Shown in pieces: positions 1 to 6,609 of a DNA stretch of 12,316 nucleotides. How positions within the stretch are numbered: position 1 is the first letter of the stretch; every line of letters begins with the position of its first letter. Both the position numbers and the translations under genes were made by a program. This stretch comes from Oscillospiraceae bacterium (GTDB lineage Bacteria; Bacillota; Clostridia; Oscillospirales; Ruminococcaceae). The DNA lies in NCBI GenBank assembly GCA_017451665.1, contig JAFTNX010000072.1:1-12316 (forward strand), written 5' to 3'. A model generated the notes under the pieces. It did not search any database, was not told the DNA's origin, and saw only the letters and a program-made list of their open reading frames with translations.

Positions 1-187
1 CAATGGACAATTGACATTTTTGGTGTCTGCTTCGCAGACTGATTTACAAACCAAAAAAGTATTTCAACTCCTTTGACCAGCTTACGATATAAGATTGTAT
101 GTTGAGCCAATTTCAGGAATTTCTGCAAAAATAAAAAGCGTACGGATTATCCGTACGCTTAAATTGTCAACTGTCAATTGTCAATTG
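1..187. repeat. Small inverted-repeat element with near-matching ends
   Basis: The first 16 bases (CAATGGACAATTGACA) are the reverse complement of 172-187 with one mismatch, so this 187-bp stretch is bounded by near-perfect inverted ends. Inside are a hairpin at 25-39 (GTCTGC, loop TTC, GCAGAC), wrapped by an outer pair TTTTTGGT (17-24) and ACCAAAAA (50-57), and the GCGTACGG hairpin at 136-160. No open reading frame of note lies inside. It resembles a miniature non-coding repeat, but the ends are built of a simple heptamer that also occurs elsewhere, so the pairing could be coincidental. The left edge touches the window border and may extend further. Confidence 0.4.
127..160 (-). terminator. 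Rho-independent terminator of the HTH/coiled-coil gene
   Basis: On the minus strand AAGCGTACGG pairs with CCGTACGCTT around a 5-base loop and is followed by the T-rich run TTTATTTTTG. This is a good intrinsic terminator for transcripts leaving the gene that stops at 343. On the plus strand the hairpin lacks a proper T-run. The stem is nearly the same as that of the terminator at 7336-7370. Confidence 0.7.
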
Positions 188-190
188 TCA
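163..190. repeat. Tandem heptamer array (ATTGTCA x4)
   Basis: Four head-to-tail 7-bp units are visible: ATTGTCA, ACTGTCA, ATTGTCA, ATTGTCA. On the other strand the unit reads TGACAAT. Units of the same heptamer in opposite orientation are at 2-15 and at 7373-7386, the latter again beside a GCGTAC-type terminator. This is a dispersed short repeat; no function can be read from it. Confidence 0.7.
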
Positions 191-342
191 ATTAAATAAA
201 TCAAGGTTTTCAAGTTCTATTATACTCTTTGTTTTTTCGTTTTAAGGCGAGCATTAAGCGAGCCGATAACACCCGAGCACTCAAAACTTCGACACTTATC
301 AAACGAAAAGCGAGGGGAGGAGGATGCAAACGTCACGTTTGC
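188..342. other. Non-coding stretch with a locally GC-richer patch and a hairpin after the stop codon
   Basis: No credible gene is seen here; the open frame at 229-432 on the plus strand mostly overlaps the 3' end of the minus-strand gene in another frame. The patch at about 245-325 is richer in G and C than the spacers around it and repeats the word GCGAG. TTTTCGTTT (near 234-242) and AAACGAAAA (301-309) could pair across it. Just after the stop codon of the minus-strand gene, GCAAACG (326-332) pairs with CGTTTGC (336-342) around TCA. That hairpin is not followed by a T-run on the minus strand, so the terminator at 127-160 is the better end point. Confidence 0.4.
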
Positions 343-1281
343 TTATTTAATGAATGCTCTGTACTGTTCGTTTTCAGCCTTGAGTGCAGTAATCTGCTCG
401 TTGTAAGCAGCTACCTGTGCGTCAAGCTCTGATGTGTCAGCAGCACCTGAATTTTCAAGTTCGCTCTTTCTTTCTTCAAAAGCCTTAATCTGAGCGCTGA
501 GTGCAGCGATTTCATCATAAAGAGCCTTAATCTGTCCGTCAATGTCAGCAATCTGTCCCTTTACAGCTTCATTCTGCTGTTCGCTTGCGCTGATTTTTGC
601 CATAACGTCAGCAATAAGAGCGTTAATTCCCTCAATCTTTGTGTCGTTTTCTGCAATCTGTGCCTGTGCAAAAAGTGCCATCTTCTGTGATGCAGTAGCC
701 ATAGGATTTGCGTCAACTTCAATTGCAGGTGCCGGAGCAGGAGCAGGCGCAGGAATCGGAGCAGGTGCAGGGGCAACTGTTTCTTCAACAGGTGCAGGAG
801 CAGGTGCTTCCTCAACAACCGGTGCTTCTTCAACCACTTCTTCCTTAGTTTCTTCCAATCCACCGGTAAGAAGATTTCTGTTTTCGTCAGCTGTAAGAAT
901 GTTAACTGTTTCCTTTTCAGGTTCAGTAATTTTCTGCTTATAGTTTCCAACAAGCATACCATCAAGGTCGCTGTTAAAGAAATCGTCAGGGTTTACAAGT
1001 GTAGGCTTTTTAGCAGCTGAGCTGTACTTAGCCTGCTTTGCTTCAAGAGCCTCTTCCTTTTCTCTTTCACGTCTGAGAGCCTCTTCCTTGGCAGCTGTTC
1101 TTGCCTTGTTTGCTTCAAGACTCTTTTTAGCCAGAAGGTCAGCATAACCCTCAACACGTCTTTCAAGAATGCTGTTTACGGAGCCGACAGGAATTTTTAC
1201 ATCGTCAGCAATTCTTTCAGCTTCCCAACCCTCGTTAAAAAGTCTTACGATTTTGTCATTTGTAGATTCATTACGCTTCAT
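343..1281 (-). CDS. Unrecognised protein with N-terminal helix-turn-helix, Pro-Ala linker and C-terminal coiled coil
   Basis: I do not recognise this 312-residue protein as a named family. Residues 7-40 look like a simple helix-turn-helix (a helix, then AERIADDVKIPVGSVNSIL), as in sigma-region-4-like or resolvase-tail domains. Residues 44-90 are a highly charged helix rich in E, K, R and A. Residues 148-186 form an acidic, then Pro-Ala-repeat linker (PAPAPIPAPAPAPAPA). Residues 198-310 are strongly helical with heptad spacing and read as a coiled coil. No signal peptide or membrane segment is visible, so it is probably cytoplasmic and oligomeric. The ATG at 1281 is preceded by GGTGGTGA, a modest ribosome site, and by a strong promoter at 1380-1408. 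It could be a DNA-bound scaffold or a transcription regulator; that is inference from architecture only. Confidence 0.8.
   Translation of the reverse strand: MKRNESTNDKIVRLFNEGWEAERIADDVKIPVGSVNSILERRVEGYADLLAKKSLEANKARTAAKEEALRREREKEEALEAKQAKYSSAAKKPTLVNPDDFFNSDLDGMLVGNYKQKITEPEKETVNILTADENRNLLTGGLEETKEEVVEEAPVVEEAPAPAPVEETVAPAPAPIPAPAPAPAPAIEVDANPMATASQKMALFAQAQIAENDTKIEGINALIADVMAKISASEQQNEAVKGQIADIDGQIKALYDEIAALSAQIKAFEERKSELENSGAADTSELDAQVAAYNEQITALKAENEQYRAFIK
724..828 (-). repeat. Pro-Ala repeat coding tract
   Basis: Residues 152-186 of the HTH/coiled-coil protein are built from Ala-Pro units encoded by short GCACCTGC-like repeats. Such a linker is extended and flexible, and the repeated DNA could vary in length between strains. 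Confidence 0.7.
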
Positions 1282-1379
1282 AACGATTCACCACCATAAA
1301 TTTCTAAAATGTCGTTAAATATTATGCATAAAATTTTTAAACTATACATAATACCCAAAAATACTAATATACACTATAT

Positions 1380-1408
1380 ATAATAAAGCATTTATCACCA
1401 AAAGTCAA
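1380..1408 (-). promoter_or_regulatory. Sigma-A promoter of the HTH/coiled-coil gene
   Basis: On the minus strand TTGACT (1403-1408) and TATTAT (1380-1385) are separated by exactly 17 bp. Transcription would start near 1373, giving a leader of about 90 nt before the ATG at 1281. The promoter sits between this gene and the radical SAM gene upstream; no terminator is visible after that gene, so read-through is also possible. Confidence 0.7.
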
Positions 1409-1445
1409 TATAATTTATAGACAAATTAAACCGTCGCATTTTATA

Positions 1446-2393
1446 TCAAAGCAACAAATCACACTTTTTTCCCTGCCAGCTGTCACGTCGTTGCATTTCC
1501 TTGTCAATCTCATTCATAACGCAGAATTTTTTTAAACTCCACAAAGGTGCAACCAAATCTTCCTTAACGCCGTCGCCTGTAATTCGCTGAATAACCACTT
1601 CAGGCGGGATAATCTCAAGCTGGTCACAGATAAGCTGTGCGTATTCCGAAAGTTCAAAAACGTGGAATTTTTCCTTTTCGTAAAGCCTTTCCAGAGCCGT
1701 GCCCCTTATAATATGTAAAAGGTGAAGCTTAATTGTGTGTGGATTAAGTTTTGAAACCTCTCTGACGGTTTCAAGCATCATTTCTCTTGTTTCAAAGGGA
1801 AGTCCGTTTATCAGATGCACGCACACATTTATCCCACGTTCTTTTAAAAGATTATATCCCTTTAAAAAATCCTCGTAGCTGTGACAACGGTTAATCAGCT
1901 TTGCAGTTTTGTCGTGAATTGTCTGCAAACCAAGTTCGACAGTAACATACTTGTCCTTTGAAAGCTCATAAAAAAGGTCAGCCTCCCTCTCGTCAATGCA
2001 GTCGCCTCTTGTAGCTACCGAAAGTCCCACAGCGTTTTTGAAATTCACAGCCCTTGTAAAAAGCTCTTTTTGTCGTGAAAAATCCCCGTAGGTGTTTGTG
2101 CCTGCCTGAAAATACGGGATATAAACAGCGTCACTCCATTTTTTGTGAAGAATTTCTCTCACGTTATCAAACTGAACGCTTATATCATCGCAACAATTTC
2201 CTGCAAAATCGCCACTTCTCTTATCTGAGCAGTAAATACAGCCACCCACACCCTTGCTACCGTCACGGTTAGGACAAGAAAAGCCTGCGTCAAGGCTTAC
2301 TTTGAAAACTTTTTTTCCAAAGCGATGACGCAGGTAGTAGTTATAGGTATGGTATCTTTTATTGTCGTCTGAATAAATAAAAGGTGATTTCAA
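1446..2393 (-). CDS. TIGR01212-type radical SAM protein (YhcC/YtqA-like)
   Basis: A 315-residue radical SAM enzyme. The cluster cysteines are C40, C52 and C55, in the spacing C-x11-C-x2-C (SLDAGFSCPNRDG then GGCIYC) that marks the TIGR01212 family. YIPYFQAGTNTYG, VELGLQTIHD and HLINGLPFET are further family blocks, and the length is normal. From family knowledge, Bacillus subtilis YtqA (MnmL) of this group acts in tRNA wobble-uridine modification with a methyltransferase partner (YtqB/MnmM); no such partner is next to it here, so the substrate is inferred. The start is TTG at 2393-2391, because the preceding in-frame codon is the TGA stop of the upstream gene and no ATG occurs nearby. AAAGGA at 2404-2409 serves as ribosome site. 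Translation is probably coupled to the AI-2E family gene. Confidence 0.9.
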   Translation of the reverse strand: MKSPFIYSDDNKRYHTYNYYLRHRFGKKVFKVSLDAGFSCPNRDGSKGVGGCIYCSDKRSGDFAGNCCDDISVQFDNVREILHKKWSDAVYIPYFQAGTNTYGDFSRQKELFTRAVNFKNAVGLSVATRGDCIDEREADLFYELSKDKYVTVELGLQTIHDKTAKLINRCHSYEDFLKGYNLLKERGINVCVHLINGLPFETREMMLETVREVSKLNPHTIKLHLLHIIRGTALERLYEKEKFHVFELSEYAQLICDQLEIIPPEVVIQRITGDGVKEDLVAPLWSLKKFCVMNEIDKEMQRRDSWQGKKCDLLL

Positions 2394-3629
2394 TCAGTTT
2401 CCATCCTTTGTTGTTTCGTTATGAGAAACCACCGTCACATCTTCATCATCAGGTGCATTCTCATTTGCAAGCTCCATAAGCTTTTCGATACGTTTTTTTC
2501 TTTCTTCCTGACGGTAGTAGTGTGAATTTACATTTTCTCTCAGGAGGTAGTAAATTGTTGACGCAATCGGAACGCCCACAAGCATTCCCACAACACCTGC
2601 AAGTCCACCACCGATTGTAACAGCTGCAAGCACCCACATAGCAGGAAGTCCCACAGATGAGCCAACAACCTTAGGGTAAATAAGATTTCCCTCAATCTGC
2701 TGTAAAATGATGATATAAATTACAAAAAGAACTGCCTTAATCGGGTCTTCCATCATAATCATAAATGCGCCCACGCCTGCACCGATAAAGCCACCCACAA
2801 CAGGGATAAGTGCAGTAATACCAACAAGAGCGCCAACCATTCCTGCGTATGGGAATCTGAAAATTAACATTCCCAGCATACACAGAGTACCAAGAATAAT
2901 AGCCTCTGTAAACTGTCCTACAACGAATTTTGCAAAAATGTTGTTTGCAACGTCGCAGATATGAAACAGCTTGTTTGTCTGATTGTCAGGAAACCACGCC
3001 TTTAAAATCTTTTTAAAGGTGAATTTCAATCCTTCCTTGTTTGAAAGGATATACACTGCAAAAATAAGTCCGAGAACAAAATTTACAACTCCACCAAAGA
3101 ATGAGGTGATAAATGTAAATGTTGAGCCTAAAATTCCACCGGCTGCCTTCTTTGCAACGTCAACAAAAGTTCCTGTGATTTCTTCCTTGTTGTCGTTTGC
3201 CACATCAACAAGGTTTTTGATTTCAGGGTATTTGTTATAAAGAACAACCACCTTGTCCTTGATTTTTTCCACAAAGTCAGGGAAAATATCAACAAGGAGC
3301 TGAAATGTCTTGACAAGCTCCGGAATAACCAGCCACAAAACTCCCGATACAATTGCAATAACAATAATCACCGAAAGAAGTATGCTGACAGGACGTTTGA
3401 TTTTTAAAACTGTCTTGTTTTTTGATTTAAAAAGGTGTTTTTCAATGGCTTTTAGTGGGACATTCAATACAAAAGCTATAAAAAATCCCAGAACTATCGG
3501 AAATGCCACTCCAAAAATGTATCCGATAACACTTCCCACCGACTTTATATTTGCAAGAAGCATATAGAATGTTATTGCAAAAGCGATGAGAAACACCAGT
3601 TTTTTCATAGTATTCTTATCAAGTTTCAT
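2394..3629 (-). CDS. AI-2E transporter family membrane protein
   Basis: A 411-residue polytopic membrane protein of the PF01594 (AI-2E transporter / UPF0118) family. Hydrophobic segments lie near residues 10-55, 78-105, 170-200 and in several further spans to about residue 355. The long amphipathic region between them (residues 106-165) is typical. The blocks GALVGITALIPVVGGFIGA and QQIEGNLIYPKVVG are characteristic family motifs. The C-terminus (about 365-411) is a charged cytoplasmic tail ending in an acidic stretch. Family members have been linked to autoinducer-2 export or to sodium/proton exchange, so the substrate cannot be read from sequence. It starts 23 bp after the cellulase stop codon with a somewhat distant AAAGG at 3642-3646, and its TGA directly abuts the TTG start of the radical SAM gene. 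All three therefore look co-transcribed. Confidence 0.9.
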   Translation of the reverse strand: MKLDKNTMKKLVFLIAFAITFYMLLANIKSVGSVIGYIFGVAFPIVLGFFIAFVLNVPLKAIEKHLFKSKNKTVLKIKRPVSILLSVIIVIAIVSGVLWLVIPELVKTFQLLVDIFPDFVEKIKDKVVVLYNKYPEIKNLVDVANDNKEEITGTFVDVAKKAAGGILGSTFTFITSFFGGVVNFVLGLIFAVYILSNKEGLKFTFKKILKAWFPDNQTNKLFHICDVANNIFAKFVVGQFTEAIILGTLCMLGMLIFRFPYAGMVGALVGITALIPVVGGFIGAGVGAFMIMMEDPIKAVLFVIYIIILQQIEGNLIYPKVVGSSVGLPAMWVLAAVTIGGGLAGVVGMLVGVPIASTIYYLLRENVNSHYYRQEERKKRIEKLMELANENAPDDEDVTVVSHNETTKDGN

Positions 3630-3652
3630 TTTAGATTTCGACCTTTCTTAAA

Positions 3653-5071
3653 TTAAAGACCTGCTCTCTTTCTGATTTCTTCTCTGATGAGCTTACCACT
3701 TTCAGTAAGCTGTGAAGTACCTGCCTTAAGTCCTGAAAGAGAAGAGCCTGATGTCATAATAGACGCTGTTTCACTCTTGTTACAAAGTGACCAGTTGAAA
3801 AATCCTATGTTCATACTGTCAAGAGTATTAAGCCATTTTTTGGTTTCGGAAGCGTTAAAGCCACCATTACCGCTTGCATCACAGGTTCCGAATTCTGTTA
3901 CAAGAACAGGAAGTCCCTTGTTGTAGCAGTCCTTAAGTCTGTTTCTCAGCCAGTCTGTATGAGTATTCGCATAGAAGTGAAGCGCATAAACAACATTCTT
4001 ATCGTTTATAGTTTTGCCCACAACATCGTGAATATCCTGACTCCATGTAGCTGTTCCACAAACAACAATATTGTCGCTATCGTATTTTCTTACTGATTTT
4101 AAAACGCTTTCACAGTAAGGCTTGATTTTTCCACTCCATGTAACCCCACCGTTAGGCTCATTACAGAGTTCATAGATAATATTCGGACAATCGCCGTATT
4201 CATTGGCTATCATCTCAAAGAATTCTTTAGCCTCGGTTGTGTGTGTTGAAGGGTCGCCAGGGTTTAAAACGTGCCAGTCAACAATTACATAAAGACCGAG
4301 TTCAATACAGTAGTCGATACCGTTTTTAACGAGATTAAGGTTTCTCTGTTTATCCATAAGGTAACAGCTTTCACTGCCACCCCAGCTTTCTTCAATATAC
4401 ATTGCAAGTCTTACAGCGTTACAGCCCCAGTCGTCACGCAAAACCTTGAAGTTATTCTTTGAAACAGCGTCAGGGAACCAGCCCACACCGTGAGTTGAAA
4501 CACCTCTCAGCTGAAATACCTTGCCGTTCTGGTCAACGATATTAGCACCCTTTACAGAAAGCTGTCCGTGCTGTTTTACAGGTGAACCGGCAGGAGCATC
4601 AATTGATGAAAGGTCGGCAGGCTTCTTTGTAGTTGTAGTTGTCTTTTTTGTTGTAGTCATAGTAGTTGTGGTTTTCTTTTTGGTTGTTGTAGTTGATTTT
4701 TTTGTGGTAGTAACTGTTGTAGTCTTTTTAGTTGTAGTAGATTTAGTCGTTGAAACAGTAGTAGTTGCAGGCTTTTCAGTATCCTTGGCAACCGTTGTTG
4801 TAACCTTTTCTGTTTCGCTTTCAGCAGGCACAGTTACAGTTGTCGTAACGCTATCATCACCACTGTCGCTTGTAGGTACAGTTGTAACCTCGCCTTCTGA
4901 CTGAGGTGCAGTTGTAGTTACAACAGTTGCTTCCTCACCGTATGTAGTGGTGGTTGTTGTTTGTGAAGTCTGAGGCTTGGTTGTATCAATAGCGTCAAGT
5001 CCCACAGGCAGTAAAAACAACACTGCAAGTGCCACAACAGACATAGCTGTTGCAAATATTTTATTTCTCAT
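3653..5071 (-). CDS. Secreted GH5 endoglucanase with long Thr/Lys-rich linker
   Basis: A 472-residue extracellular glycoside hydrolase of family 5, most like the GH5_2 endo-beta-1,4-glucanases. From the ATG at 5071, residues 1-26 are a signal peptide or anchor (RNKIFATAMSVVALAVLFLL). Residues 29-151 are a low-complexity Thr-rich linker that becomes Thr/Lys-rich from about 110. Residues 167-460 are the catalytic barrel. VFQLRGVSTHGVGWFP, VIVDWHV, IIYELCNEPNG (acid/base E305) and PVLVTEFGT (nucleophile E393) are the expected strands, so it should be active on cellulose or other beta-1,4-glucans. No dockerin, carbohydrate-binding module or sortase signal is seen. An ATG five codons upstream (5086) contains the ribosome site GGGAGG within its own first codons, which favours 5071. 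It heads the minus-strand unit and is divergent from a Thr-rich lipoprotein. Confidence 0.93.
   Translation of the reverse strand: MRNKIFATAMSVVALAVLFLLPVGLDAIDTTKPQTSQTTTTTTYGEEATVVTTTAPQSEGEVTTVPTSDSGDDSVTTTVTVPAESETEKVTTTVAKDTEKPATTTVSTTKSTTTKKTTTVTTTKKSTTTTKKKTTTTMTTTKKTTTTTKKPADLSSIDAPAGSPVKQHGQLSVKGANIVDQNGKVFQLRGVSTHGVGWFPDAVSKNNFKVLRDDWGCNAVRLAMYIEESWGGSESCYLMDKQRNLNLVKNGIDYCIELGLYVIVDWHVLNPGDPSTHTTEAKEFFEMIANEYGDCPNIIYELCNEPNGGVTWSGKIKPYCESVLKSVRKYDSDNIVVCGTATWSQDIHDVVGKTINDKNVVYALHFYANTHTDWLRNRLKDCYNKGLPVLVTEFGTCDASGNGGFNASETKKWLNTLDSMNIGFFNWSLCNKSETASIMTSGSSLSGLKAGTSQLTESGKLIREEIRKRAGL
4616..4987 (-). repeat. Thr/Lys-rich low-complexity coding tract (cellulase linker)
   Basis: About 120 codons are dominated by ACT and ACA, with Lys pairs in the half nearest the catalytic domain (blocks such as TTTKKTTTTTKK). 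On the plus strand it reads GTTGTAGTTGTAG. It links anchor and catalytic domain, is likely extended, and may be O-glycosylated. Near-repeats of this kind are prone to length change between strains. Confidence 0.8.
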
Positions 5072-5110
5072 AAATAGTCCTCCCATAATAAAAAACTATA
5101 TACCAATTTA

Positions 5111-5139
5111 ATTTTAGCACATTTAACCTTTTAAGTAAA
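5111..5139 (-). promoter_or_regulatory. Extended -10 sigma-A promoter of the cellulase unit
   Basis: On the minus strand TTTACT (5134-5139) and TAAAAT (5111-5116) are 17 bp apart, and TGC directly before the -10 gives an extended -10 box. Transcription would start near 5104, about 33 nt before the ATG at 5071. It faces away from the lipoprotein promoter; the two -35 boxes are 31 bp apart. Confidence 0.7.
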
Positions 5140-5170
5140 GAGGAAAAAGCAAAAAGTTTTTCGTTAACTG

Positions 5171-5199
5171 TTGCAACAAAACTACAAATATGCTACACT
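5171..5199 (+). promoter_or_regulatory. Promoter of the Thr-rich lipoprotein
   Basis: TTGCAA (5171-5176) and TACACT (5194-5199) are separated by 17 bp. The -35 box lies inside the perfect palindrome GTTGCAAC (5170-5177), which a regulator could use. The predicted start near 5206 is followed at once by GGGGGGTATTCCCC, a small hairpin at the mRNA 5' end. Confidence 0.6.
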
Positions 5200-5245
5200 A
5201 ATTATATAGGGGGGTATTCCCCATAAATCAAGGAGGTTTAAGGTT

Positions 5246-6535
5246 ATGAAAAAGATTATTCTGTTTTCTATGGCATTATGTATTGTTTTTTCCTTATCTG
5301 CATGCAGTAAAAATGACGACGGCAAAAAAACTACAACAAAAGCTACTACCACAACCACCACAACTGTATCAACAACACTTTCAACCACCACAACAAATTC
5401 TGAAAATGAACCTGTTATTGAAAATGCTTTTGAAGGTGTTACTGTTGACAATGTTTTTGAAACTACTGATGTAACCTATGAATTTGACAAGCGTAAAAAT
5501 CAGGCTTACAACGGACTTTATAACATTCAGGGTAAAAATGAAATTGTCCCGATAAGATATTCAGAAATGAATTATGTAAAAACTGACGACCTTGAAAATT
5601 TTTATTACATATTCTACGGAAAAGACAGAGAAAACAACAACGAAAATGGCACGGTTATTGTTGATATATCAAATCAGGAAATAACTGAGCCTGACTATGA
5701 CGTTATTTATGTGTATGACAAATGCGTTTATGTGACAAAAGACGGAAAGTACGGAGTGCTTGACAATAATCTTGAAGTTATTTGTGACTATATTTATGAT
5801 TTGCCTGTAAGATATTACGACAGCGAGGGAAATTATGCTATTGCTGACGACGGAGAGCTTCTCCACCTTTACGACAAGGACAACAACCTGCTTATTGATA
5901 AAAGCTATGGGATAATCCGAAAGGAAAATAATCTGTGGTGCTGTTATGAAAGAATAAATGGTGGCAAGGTTGATGTTTATTCAGCTGAATTTGAGTACAT
6001 AAAAACCGTTGACAACCAGCCTTCATATGACAAAAATCTCGGTTTGTATGAGGTTTTTGACAACGAAGCTTTTGAATGCTACTATGCTGACGAAAACCTG
6101 AACGAGCTTTACAGATTTGAAGCTGACAACCCACCGACACTTCTTGACAACGGTACTCTCTACCACAACGGAAAAGTTTTAAGCAAGGATTTTGAAATTC
6201 TTGCAGAAACAGAATTTTCAGTTATGAATTCCTTTGACGTAGCTGATGAGCCTTTCCATTTTGGCTATACAATAAATAACGACGGAGTGATTTCCTATTA
6301 CGACAGGTCAGGTGAAGCTGTTTTTCAGTTTAAAACAAGCGAATACTATCTTGAACGCCCTGACAGCGTTATTAAGGTAGTTGTAAAGGAAACTGACGGC
6401 TGGCATATTTACGACGAAAAGGGAAATTCCCTCGTTGAAGATAAAATTGACAGCGATTATATTTATATCGGAACAGATAGTACCTGTGTTAAGTTCAAAA
6501 ACACAGACGGAGAAAGATTTTCCTTTGAATTTTAA
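5246..6535 (+). CDS. Thr-rich lipoprotein with WG-like repeats
   Basis: A 429-residue predicted lipoprotein. The signal sequence ends in the lipobox LSAC, with the lipidated cysteine at residue 20. Residues 28-50 are a Thr-rich spacer. The rest, residues 55-429, is rich in Tyr, Asp and Asn, and repeats short beta-hairpin units such as GKYGVLDNNLEVICDYIYD, ISYYDRSGEAVFQF and DGWHIYDEKGNSLVED. These resemble WG/propeller-type repeats, so an extracytoplasmic beta-propeller or beta-solenoid is likely. I do not recognise a specific family, and no catalytic motif is evident. AGGAGG at 5231-5236 is an excellent ribosome site nine bases before the ATG. The gene is divergent from the cellulase, which carries a similar Thr-rich tract, so both probably sit on the outer surface. 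No terminator separates it from the hemolysin III gene. Confidence 0.85.
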   Translation: MKKIILFSMALCIVFSLSACSKNDDGKKTTTKATTTTTTTVSTTLSTTTTNSENEPVIENAFEGVTVDNVFETTDVTYEFDKRKNQAYNGLYNIQGKNEIVPIRYSEMNYVKTDDLENFYYIFYGKDRENNNENGTVIVDISNQEITEPDYDVIYVYDKCVYVTKDGKYGVLDNNLEVICDYIYDLPVRYYDSEGNYAIADDGELLHLYDKDNNLLIDKSYGIIRKENNLWCCYERINGGKVDVYSAEFEYIKTVDNQPSYDKNLGLYEVFDNEAFECYYADENLNELYRFEADNPPTLLDNGTLYHNGKVLSKDFEILAETEFSVMNSFDVADEPFHFGYTINNDGVISYYDRSGEAVFQFKTSEYYLERPDSVIKVVVKETDGWHIYDEKGNSLVEDKIDSDYIYIGTDSTCVKFKNTDGERFSFEF

Positions 6536-6543
6536 AAATGCGA

Positions 6544-6572
6544 TTGACAAAAACTTTTATCAGGGTTAAAAT
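6544..6572 (+). promoter_or_regulatory. Strong sigma-A promoter of the hemolysin III gene
   Basis: Consensus TTGACA (6544-6549) and near-consensus TAAAAT (6567-6572) lie 17 bp apart, eight bases after the lipoprotein stop. Transcription would start near 6579, about 31 nt before the ATG at 6610. Confidence 0.8.
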
Positions 6573-6609
6573 AGAAGTGTAGAATTTTTTAAAAAAGGAG
6601 ATGTTTTTT

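Noticed and set aside
163..190. CRISPR-like short repeats
   Set aside because: The units are 7 bp with no spacers and no cas genes are present.
561..965. Minus-strand Leu/His-rich frame overlapping the HTH/coiled-coil gene
   Set aside because: It is a frame shadow of the Pro-Ala and Glu-rich coding region.
4521..4904. Plus-strand open frame coding a Val-rich hydrophobic protein
   Set aside because: It is the antisense of the Thr-rich cellulase linker (ACT/ACA read as GTT/GTA) and has no independent ribosome site or family match.
3653..5071. Cellulosomal dockerin on the cellulase
   Set aside because: The C-terminus ends shortly after the GH5 domain and has no duplicated calcium-binding loops.
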